8,890 nucleotides of DNA from an uncultured Bacteroidota bacterium (GTDB taxonomy: Bacteria; Bacteroidota; Bacteroidia; UKL13-3): positions 1-8,890 of the forward strand of contig CAIUEQ010000373.1 in NCBI GenBank assembly GCA_903898215.1, given 5' to 3'. Positions 1 to 5,036 of this stretch are shown piece after piece. The notes under the pieces were generated by a model. The model worked only from the letters and a program-made list of their open reading frames with translations. It did no database searches and was not told the origin of the DNA. Both the position numbers and the translations under genes were made by a program. How positions within the stretch are numbered: position 1 is the stretch's first letter; every line of letters starts with the position of its first letter.

Positions 1-2
1 CT

Positions 3-86
3 GATACACTTCACCTGCTTTCCGCTTTTGCAAGGCAACCGCTGCAATCAGGGCTATTTCAGATCAACGCAATTTCAAACAAATAA
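3..86 (+). other. possible C-terminal tail of an unidentified gene at the window edge
   Basis: One plus-strand frame is open from the window edge to a TAA at 84-86, which touches the base of the terminator hairpin at 86-116. It would encode about 27 residues ending in INAISNK. I recognise no family in it. The only support is the placement of the stop right against the hairpin and a base composition slightly richer in GC than the surroundings. A second plus-strand frame is also open here, into the hairpin, so the call is weak. From 117 to 227 I see only AT-rich spacer with no gene, tRNA or clear signal. Confidence 0.2.
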
Positions 87-116
87 TAAACACTCCTGAA
101 TTTCAGGAGTGTTTAT
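86..116. terminator. strong intrinsic terminator hairpin, probably bidirectional
   Basis: A near-perfect palindrome: ATAAACACTCCTGA pairs with TCAGGAGTGTTTAT around a 3-nt loop, giving a 14-bp stem. Neither side has a long T-run outside the stem, but the stem ends in AT-rich arms, a form often seen downstream of Bacteroidota genes. It can end transcription arriving from the left edge and also from the minus-strand operon and T9SS fragment on its right, whose last stop lies 112 nt away. Confidence 0.75.
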
Positions 117-227
117 AAAATAATTTGCTAATTATTAGTTTGTCAAACGGAGTATCTTTTTTTCAAGGGAAATAGTTCATTGATCTCTTACTCCATCTTG
201 ACAAAAAAATGTATCGACGGCTGTGGC

Positions 228-461
228 TTATTTTCCTCTCACCAACTGTACAAACCCACTTTCGTTATAGGTCTTATCCTGGAAGTCAGCCATAAAGACA
301 GTGTAATAATAGACACCATCAACAGCAGGATTTCCATTTTTTGTTTTTCCATCCCAAAATCCTGTTGTGCTATCCCAACTGTAAATCAATTCTCCCCAAC
401 GATTAAAAATTTCACAACGAAGAGTTTTCATTCCCATATTGGTTATCACAAATTCCAGGTT
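228..461 (-). pseudogene. orphan C-terminal T9SS type B sorting domain (gliding-motility CTD) fragment
   Basis: About 78 residues in this frame match the C-terminal sorting domain of type IX secretion cargo (CHU_C / type B, TIGR04131). The signature parts are CEIFNRWGELIYSW, a GFWDGKTKNG turn, the VDGVYYYTV strand and the ending GFVQLVRGK. Such domains close large cell-surface or secreted proteins of many hundreds of residues. Here nothing precedes the domain: its first residues (NLEFVIT) overlap the DNA of a broken metal-binding lipoprotein read in another frame. The only in-frame ATG (491) lies inside that lipoprotein gene and would give no signal peptide, so an exported product is not expected. 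I read it as the severed tail of a T9SS cargo gene joined to the efflux operon by deletion, rearrangement or misassembly. The family call is firm; the pseudogene status is inferred. Confidence 0.8.
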
Positions 462-675
462 TTTCAGAATTAACATCTGCATGCATTTCACATTGATAAA
501 AAACTTCTCCTGATTTTAATTTCGTGGTATCGAGATTAAACGATTGTGTTGAATTTACATTTTCTGTTTTTACAGAATCTGATGAATTTGTTTGTTCAAC
601 ATTTTTAGGTGAATTGTTACATGCTCCAAAAAATAAAGTTGCAACAGTTGCTGATAAGATGATTGATTTTTTCAT
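412..675 (-). CDS. small metal-binding lipoprotein, truncated inside its heavy-metal-binding domain
   Basis: The predicted product has 87 residues. It begins with a lipoprotein signal peptide (MKKSIILSATVATLFFGAC, lipidated Cys19), followed by a Ser/Asn-rich linker (about 20-55) and the start of a heavy-metal-binding domain at 59-76: FYQCEMHADVNSEKPGIC. Intact domains continue with a Pro-Lys-Cys-Gly-Met type segment that completes the metal site. Here the match stops after Cys76 and the frame runs eleven unrelated residues (DNQYGNENSSL) to a stop, because the DNA has become the T9SS sorting-domain fragment. It would still be exported and lipidated, but has only half a metal site (Cys62, Met64, His65, Cys76). 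It is the last gene of the efflux operon, 69 nt after the second adaptor; small proteins with this domain commonly accompany Cus-like operons as periplasmic copper binders. Start is the ATG at 675. Family call good, function of the truncated form doubtful. Confidence 0.75.
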   Translation of the reverse strand: MKKSIILSATVATLFFGACNNSPKNVEQTNSSDSVKTENVNSTQSFNLDTTKLKSGEVFYQCEMHADVNSEKPGICDNQYGNENSSL

Positions 676-725
676 TTTGTTTTTGATTATTTAATTACTC
701 AATATTTATTTTATGATTATTTATT

Positions 726-760
726 TTATTGCTAATTGCGTTTGTTAATTACCAATTGTA
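726..760. repeat. degenerate heptamer repeats at the end of the second adaptor gene
   Basis: Five units in 7-bp phase: TTATTGC, TAATTGC, GTTTGTT, AATTACC, AATTGTA. The first two match the NNATTGC consensus and the others are decayed. They span the stop codon of the adaptor gene (745-747), so its last residues (TIGN) may be repeat-derived. The orientation matches the arrays at 2003-2032, 2447-2516 and 4958-5020. Confidence 0.5.
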
Positions 761-2049
761 TTCGCTCCTTTTTTAAAAACATACTCACTGTTGAGTAAAT
801 ATGCACCTGTTATCACAACCACGTCTCCGACACTCAAACCTCCTGTAATTTCTACCTGTCGGCTATTTTGCATTCCGGTTGTGATCATTTTATTTTCAAA
901 TACATCATTGCTTTTATGTATCCAAACATTTGCACCTTTACTATCAAGAATAATTGCATCGTTGGGAAGTGTGAGTGCCATTTTGGTTTCAGTTTTAACA
1001 GTAATATTTGCAAGCATCCCTGGTTTAATTTCCTGCAATGGATTTATAATTTGAAATCTTGCTAACACAAAACGTTCGGGCGACTGCACTTGCGGATCAA
1101 TAAAAATCACTTTGCCTTCAACTAATTTATCTCCGGCAGCAGGAATAAAAAATGATGCTTCAGTTCCGATTTTTATATAAGGTAAATATGGAAGATACAC
1201 TTGTGCTTCCACCCAAAGCGACTGAAGAGCCGATAAACGGAAAAGTGTTGTTCCTGTAGCAACATAGCTTCCTTCCGAAACAGATATTTCGCTTACAAAA
1301 CCATCCGATGAAGAAAAATATTGAATAGTTTGAATCACATTTTTTGTGCGTTTTAACTGATCGATCTGAGATTCATTTAACCCAAACAATAACAACTTAT
1401 TTTTTGCTGCATTGGTAAATTGTGTTGAGTTATTCTTGTCGAAGGATAAAATATATTCGTGCTGTGCTGCATTTAAATCTTCACTATAAATTTCATAAAG
1501 TAGTTGTCCTTTACTGATATGATCACCGACATTTTTTACCGCTAACTTTTCAATTCTTCCTTGAACTTTTGAGCTTATCGCATCCGAAAGATTTTGATCG
1601 ATGGTTACTTTTCCGGTTAACGTAATCTCTTTTGAAAGCTGTTGAATTCGTAAAGTATCAAAAGTGATATTGGCTAATTTTATTTGCTGATCGCTAAGTT
1701 TTATTTGCCCTGCTTTAAGACTATTATTTTTTACTTTGATTAATTTCATATGACAAATAGGGCACATCCCTTCTTTGTATTCAATCACCTGAGGATCCAT
1801 TGAACAGGTATAATATTCATCTTTATTAAGAACTTCAGAATTAGTATTTACAGAGTTACACGAAAGGAACATTATGCAATATGCAATTGGCAATAAGCAA
1901 TTGGCAATAAGCAATCGACAACTGGCAATCGGCAATCGGAAATAAGCAATTGGCAATGTGCAAAAGGCAATGAGCAATCTGATTTTGTCAAATACGTTTT
2001 TCTTGCATATTGCATATTGCATATTGCATATTTTATTAAACGCTTTCAT
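745..2049 (-). CDS. cusB: CusB-like RND periplasmic adaptor lipoprotein with N-terminal heavy-metal-binding domain
   Basis: Membrane-fusion subunit (434 residues) that would link the RND pump to the TolC-like channel and deliver Cu/Ag. After an unusual leader (1-63) comes a lipobox (FLSC, lipid Cys64), then a heavy-metal-binding domain at 79-106 (YYTCSMDPQV ... CPICHMKL; Cys82, Cys96, Cys99). The adaptor core follows: lipoyl half 157-191, helical hairpin about 192-240, second lipoyl half 241-275 (SSDGFVSEISVSEGSYV), beta-barrel about 277-355, membrane-proximal domain to the end. The leader is longer than normal and built from 7-bp repeats. Residues 31-59 have a 7-residue period (LPIAYFR, LPIASCR, LLIANCL, LPIAYCI), and residues 6-16 come from a second, inverted array. 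The ATG at 2049 overlaps the stop of the four-helix-bundle gene as ATGA, suggesting coupled translation. An internal ATG at 1872 (MFLSC) may mark where the ancestral N-terminus began. Family certain; copper/silver is the likeliest substrate. Confidence 0.92.
   Translation of the reverse strand: MKAFNKICNMQYAICKKNVFDKIRLLIAFCTLPIAYFRLPIASCRLLIANCLLPIAYCIMFLSCNSVNTNSEVLNKDEYYTCSMDPQVIEYKEGMCPICHMKLIKVKNNSLKAGQIKLSDQQIKLANITFDTLRIQQLSKEITLTGKVTIDQNLSDAISSKVQGRIEKLAVKNVGDHISKGQLLYEIYSEDLNAAQHEYILSFDKNNSTQFTNAAKNKLLLFGLNESQIDQLKRTKNVIQTIQYFSSSDGFVSEISVSEGSYVATGTTLFRLSALQSLWVEAQVYLPYLPYIKIGTEASFFIPAAGDKLVEGKVIFIDPQVQSPERFVLARFQIINPLQEIKPGMLANITVKTETKMALTLPNDAIILDSKGANVWIHKSNDVFENKMITTGMQNSRQVEITGGLSVGDVVVITGAYLLNSEYVFKKGANTIGN
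1876..1980. repeat. 15-unit heptamer array (GCAATNN) inside a signal-peptide coding region
   Basis: Fifteen consecutive 7-bp units in perfect phase. Most read GCAAT plus two variable bases (AT, TG, AA, CG, GT, GA, CT); four are decayed (ACAACTG, GAAATAA, GCAAAAG, and an ACATTAT just outside). On the coding (minus) strand the array is NNATTGC and gives the hydrophobic heptapeptide series at residues 24-59 of the adaptor. No unit order repeats at a higher level. Confidence 0.9.
2003..2032. repeat. perfect 7-bp tandem repeat (ATATTGC, about 4 units), inverted relative to 1876-1980
   Basis: Thirty bases have an exact 7-bp period. The unit ATATTGC is the reverse complement of the first unit of the neighbouring array (GCAATAT), so the two arrays face each other across a 22-nt spacer. 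It lies in the first codons of the adaptor gene (residues about 6-16). It is the only error-free tract in the window and so the likeliest to change copy number by slippage. Confidence 0.85.
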
Positions 2050-2414
2050 TTATATTTTTCAGGATTATTTATCATGTGATTTAATAGTCGTCCAACTTCT
2101 TCAGATTGTTTTGTTAGCTCTTCAAAACACTCTGCATTGATATATTTACAAGCTAAAGAGAATTCAAGCCAAGTTTGTGTTTCACAATTTTCCATATCAG
2201 CATCAGAAACTTTTGAAATGAAGTGCGCAGGATATAATCTCTTTCTAAATGATTCAGATAAATTTGTACAAACGCTTCTACTTGAACGCCTGATTTGATC
2301 AGTGAGTGAATAAGTTTCTTCCTTGGGAAATGTTTTAGAAATTTCAAAAATTTTCATTGCCAATTCGAATGCCAATTTGTAAACTTTTGTATCCTTTATA
2401 TTTTTTGCTGCCAT
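2046..2414 (-). CDS. four-helix-bundle protein, S23 / 23S rRNA intervening-sequence protein family
   Basis: The 122-residue product matches the four-helix-bundle family (PF05635, TIGR02436) over its whole length. Visible parts are KVYKLAFELAMKIFEISKTF (helix 1), FPKEETYSLTDQIRRSSRSV with the family's basic Q-I-R-R motif (about 30-49), an N-L-S-E-S-F-R-K segment, then DADMENCETQTWLEF and a last helix (FEELTKQSEEVGRLLNHM). No signal peptide or membrane segment: cytoplasmic. Members were first found in insertions within 23S rRNA genes, and the fold is shared with Avd of diversity-generating retroelements; the biochemical role is unknown. No reverse transcriptase or rRNA gene is present here. It sits between two adaptor genes where no Cus-type system needs such a protein, is flanked by heptamer arrays on both sides, and its TGA stop overlaps the next ATG (ATGA). 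It looks like a passenger inserted with the repeats. Start ATG at 2414. Confidence 0.9.
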   Translation of the reverse strand: MAAKNIKDTKVYKLAFELAMKIFEISKTFPKEETYSLTDQIRRSSRSVCTNLSESFRKRLYPAHFISKVSDADMENCETQTWLEFSLACKYINAECFEELTKQSEEVGRLLNHMINNPEKYK

Positions 2415-2446
2415 TATTTTAAAATTTATTTATTCATTAATTTTAT

Positions 2447-2516
2447 TCATTGCATATTGTCAATTGCTCTTTGCCTATTTATTTTTTCTTGCCTGTTGCA
2501 AATTGATTATTGCCTA
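2447..2516. repeat. heptamer arrays between first adaptor and four-helix-bundle gene
   Basis: Two blocks of NNATTGC-type units in different phase: 2447-2474 (TCATTGC, ATATTGT, CAATTGC, TCTTTGC) and 2486-2513 (TTCTTGC, CTGTTGC, AAATTGA, TTATTGC). The second block runs into the 3' end of the first adaptor gene: its unit TTATTGC, read on the minus strand, supplies the adaptor's TAA stop (2507-2509) and its last Gln codon. Orientation is the same as the array on the other side of the four-helix-bundle gene (2003-2032). Confidence 0.7.
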
Positions 2517-3754
2517 TCGTCTTCAGTTAAAATAAAACTTTCACTATCTACCATATATTGAGCATTTGCTGCAAGTACTTCATCACCTTTTAAACCGGAA
2601 ACTATTTGTATCAATGAGTCTGTTTGAATTCCTGTTTGAATATTTTTAGCGATAAAATGATTTAAACTTTTTAGAAAAACAACTTGCTTCTGTCCTAGGT
2701 TAATTAAGGCATTTCGAGGTAACCACATTCCTTTTATTTCTTTTGATAAAATCTTTGCTGACAGTAATGTTCCAATTTCTAAATGCAACTCTCCAACATG
2801 TTCTAAATAAACTCTTGCCTTAATTGCAGATGCATTTTGGCCGGTAACCGGTTCTATATAATTAATGATTGCTGAAATAATATTATCAGGATCTGTTTCT
2901 GAAAAAGCAAAAACTTTATCGCCAACATTAATCTGTGCCGCATCTCTGGGAAAAATATTCAGCACCGCCCATATCTTATCCATATCATACACATCAAAAA
3001 TTGCTTGTCCGCTTTGCACATACATTCCTTCTCTGATTGAAAGTGCCGATGACTGAGAAGATGGAAGATTTTCGATTTGAACTATTGTTGATGATGCAAT
3101 TTTTGAATTCATACCACCATTCATCAAAGGTGATGATGAAACATTTCCATTAATTCCAATATCATGAATATGGCCTTCGTATAAACTATAAATTGGTAAT
3201 GGGTTGATTGGTTTTTTAGTGGAAATGATTTGCTTGATTTGTGATTCGGTTAACCCAAATAATTGGAGTTTTTGTTTTGATGAATTGATCAACTCACTTT
3301 CATCCTTATCAATATTTGTCAAGTAAATTAAATTCTGTTGTTCCGTTAAAATTTCCGGACTATAAATATCCATGATATGTTGTCCTTTTGAAATCTTTTG
3401 AAAATTAAAACGTAGATATAATTTTTCAATTCGGCCGCTAAATCTTGCACTAATCGTATTCAATGAACTCGGATCATACGTAATCACACCCGTAGCATTT
3501 AATACTGGTGTAATTATTTTTTGAATCGGAAGGATTGTTTTCACATCACTAAAAACTGTTTGATTAGCTGGCTGCACAAGACCATCTAAATCCGCAGTTT
3601 TAGTTTTGATATGCTTTTGTTCCACTTTGCTGTTACACGAAGCCAATAAGCAATAAACAATAGGCAATAAGCAATAAACAAGTTGAAAACTCGATCTTGC
3701 CAATAGCCAAGAACTAACAACTAACAGCTTATCTGATTTCCATCTCTTTTTCAT
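2507..3754 (-). CDS. cusB: CusB-like RND periplasmic adaptor lipoprotein (first of two)
   Basis: A 415-residue membrane-fusion protein anchored in the inner membrane by a lipid (lipobox LASC, Cys40). Core order: first lipoyl half about 98-134 (ARFSGRIEKLYLRF, SKGQHIMDIYSPEIL), helical hairpin about 135-180, second lipoyl half split by an insertion of roughly 30 residues rich in Ser/Asn/Met (206-238) before REGMYVQSGQAIFDV, beta-barrel about 260-335, membrane-proximal domain with MWLPRNALI to the end. There is no heavy-metal-binding domain, unlike the second adaptor downstream, so the two probably differ in metal capture. The signal peptide is repeat-derived (VSSWLLARSS, then LVYCLLPIVYCLLA) and the stop codon comes from another repeat unit. 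Its ATG (3754) overlaps the TolC-like gene by 26 nt, fitting tight co-translation. Family certain; metal substrate inferred from the CusA-type pump in the same operon. Confidence 0.92.
   Translation of the reverse strand: MKKRWKSDKLLVVSSWLLARSSFQLVYCLLPIVYCLLASCNSKVEQKHIKTKTADLDGLVQPANQTVFSDVKTILPIQKIITPVLNATGVITYDPSSLNTISARFSGRIEKLYLRFNFQKISKGQHIMDIYSPEILTEQQNLIYLTNIDKDESELINSSKQKLQLFGLTESQIKQIISTKKPINPLPIYSLYEGHIHDIGINGNVSSSPLMNGGMNSKIASSTIVQIENLPSSQSSALSIREGMYVQSGQAIFDVYDMDKIWAVLNIFPRDAAQINVGDKVFAFSETDPDNIISAIINYIEPVTGQNASAIKARVYLEHVGELHLEIGTLLSAKILSKEIKGMWLPRNALINLGQKQVVFLKSLNHFIAKNIQTGIQTDSLIQIVSGLKGDEVLAANAQYMVDSESFILTEDDRQ
3643..3727. repeat. heptamer arrays in the signal-peptide region of the first adaptor
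   Basis: 3643-3684 holds six units in phase: CCAATAA, GCAATAA, ACAATAG, GCAATAA, GCAATAA, ACAAGTT. After 15 nt, 3700-3727 holds four more diverged ones: CCAATAG, CCAAGAA, CTAACAA, CTAACAG. Read on the coding strand they give LVYCLLPIVYCLL and LLVVSSWLLA, so almost the whole hydrophobic core of this lipoprotein's signal peptide is repeat DNA. Confidence 0.75.
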
Positions 3755-5036
3755 ATTCTGTTTGTAATTTCAAAAGTGTTTTTAACTGTTCCATCTCATT
3801 TATTTTTGCCATGCGATACATTTTCAACCCATCCAAAACCACAAATAAATCTTCAGTATTTTGTTCGTATGCAATCATCGAAATTTGATAACTTTTAAAG
3901 TAAGCAGGAATAATATTGTCATTATAATTATTCAATTGCTTTTTGGCTGAAATAATTTGTGTTTGCAACGATGCAATGGTTCCTGCCGTTTCATTGATGA
4001 GAGATTGTTTTTGAAAATTTATTGCCTTTACAGTATTGTCTAAACTTTTAATTTTATTTTTATACTCGCTTGAAGCCCATGGTACAATTGGAACTGTAAC
4101 CAAAGCCATTGCCGAGTATAAATTTGGCATCGGCATTACACTGTATGTTTGCATATGAGTAAATGAAACTCCGAAATCAGGCAAGCGTTTCGATTTTTCA
4201 TATTGTTGCTGAAGTTTTGCAACCTTTATGGAAGCATCAAATTGTTTAACATCGCTTCGTGATGATGTGATTAAAGCAGTGTCCGGATTTTGAATTTCAT
4301 AGTTATGAGGCAACAAAGTTGTATCAATTTCAAAAGAAAAATTCTTCTCAGTATTCATCAAAGTATTGAGCTCCACATTTTTCATTTTCATATCGCCTTG
4401 CAACATTGTTTCCATGTTTCGCAATTCAAATAGATCAGCTTGTGCTTTATAAATATTATTAAGTTTTTCTTTATTGTAGGTATATCTGTTTTGTGCAACT
4501 TTTAAAATATAATTGAGCAACGAATCGGTTTGCACAGCCAGATCATATTTCTTTTTTAACACAATCCATTCATAATAATTTTGTTTTGCCATCGCAAACA
4601 TTTCATTTCGTTTAACTGATTTACCAGTTTGTTCAACCGCTGTCATGCCATGCATAAAATTATAATTGGCTTTTTGTTTTGAAGGATTCGGAATCATTTG
4701 TTCGCCTGTAAACATCCACATTCCATCTCTAAAACTTTTGTAAGGTGTTTGCCACGGACCAGTTGAAAAAGTAGGAGGCATCCAGCTTTTGGCCATTTGA
4801 GAAGTGTTTTTTAGCGCATGAATTTGCTCATCATACATTTTTAGCATAGGGTGATTATTTTCAATCCTATTCAAGACCGAATCGAGCGTAAGTGTTTGTG
4901 CGGTTGTTGAAAAGCAATATGCAATAAGCAATAAGCAATAAGCAAATTTTCGTTTCTCTTTTGCCAATTGCCCTTTGCCAATTGCCCTTTGCCAATTGCT
5001 TATTGATAATTGCTTATTTATTTTATTCTTTTTCAT
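3729..5036 (-). CDS. cusC: TolC/CusC-like outer-membrane efflux protein
   Basis: The product has 435 residues, a usual length for Bacteroidota TolC-family channels in metal efflux operons. It would trimerise in the outer membrane and give the exit duct for the pump. Visible features: signal peptide ending TTAQ (cleavage near residue 46-47), then TLTLDSVLNRIENNHPMLK, the standard TolC-family opening; long amphipathic helices with many Gln/Lys/Asn (MAMAKQNYYEWIVLKKKYDL-like and KVAKLQQQYEKSKRLPDFGV segments) and a second repeat of the same layout to the end. Met-rich patches (HMQTYSVMPMPN) suit a Cu/Ag system. Cleavage next to Gln suggests a non-lipidated form. I chose ATG 5036 over an upstream TTG at 5045; it overlaps the pump gene by 14 nt. 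Its leader is built from two facing heptamer arrays: one gives the basic n-region (SNWQRAIGKGQLAK), the other the hydrophobic core (AYCLLLIAYC). Confidence 0.9.
   Translation of the reverse strand: MKKNKINKQLSISNWQRAIGKGQLAKEKRKFAYCLLLIAYCFSTTAQTLTLDSVLNRIENNHPMLKMYDEQIHALKNTSQMAKSWMPPTFSTGPWQTPYKSFRDGMWMFTGEQMIPNPSKQKANYNFMHGMTAVEQTGKSVKRNEMFAMAKQNYYEWIVLKKKYDLAVQTDSLLNYILKVAQNRYTYNKEKLNNIYKAQADLFELRNMETMLQGDMKMKNVELNTLMNTEKNFSFEIDTTLLPHNYEIQNPDTALITSSRSDVKQFDASIKVAKLQQQYEKSKRLPDFGVSFTHMQTYSVMPMPNLYSAMALVTVPIVPWASSEYKNKIKSLDNTVKAINFQKQSLINETAGTIASLQTQIISAKKQLNNYNDNIIPAYFKSYQISMIAYEQNTEDLFVVLDGLKMYRMAKINEMEQLKTLLKLQTEYEKEMEIR
4914..4948. repeat. heptamer array (GCAATAA type) coding for a signal-peptide core
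   Basis: Five units in phase: GCAATAT, GCAATAA three times, GCAAATT. On the coding strand this is the hydrophobic core AYCLLLIAYC of the TolC-like protein. It faces the inverted array 4958-5020 across only 9 nt. Confidence 0.85.
4958..5020. repeat. nine-unit heptamer array, inverted partner of 4914-4948
   Basis: Nine units in phase: CTTTTGC, CAATTGC, CCTTTGC, CAATTGC, CCTTTGC, CAATTGC, TTATTGA, TAATTGC, TTATTTA. The CAATTGC/CCTTTGC pair alternates as a 14-bp higher-order unit. On the coding strand it gives the hydrophilic, basic start of the TolC-like protein with no in-frame stop. Confidence 0.85.

Noticed and set aside
138..148. Small hairpin GTTTG-T-CAAAC
   Set aside because: A 5-bp stem with a 1-nt loop in AT-rich sequence is expected by chance.
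180..473. Plus-strand open frame of 97 residues
   Set aside because: It is opposite the T9SS sorting-domain fragment and the end of the lipoprotein gene, and has no recognisable feature.
1876..2032. CRISPR-like array
   Set aside because: The repeats are 7 bp, contiguous and without unique spacers, and they lie in a coding frame; there are no cas genes.
2046..2414. Diversity-generating retroelement, because the gene has an Avd-like fold
   Set aside because: No reverse transcriptase and no template/variable repeat pair is present in the window.
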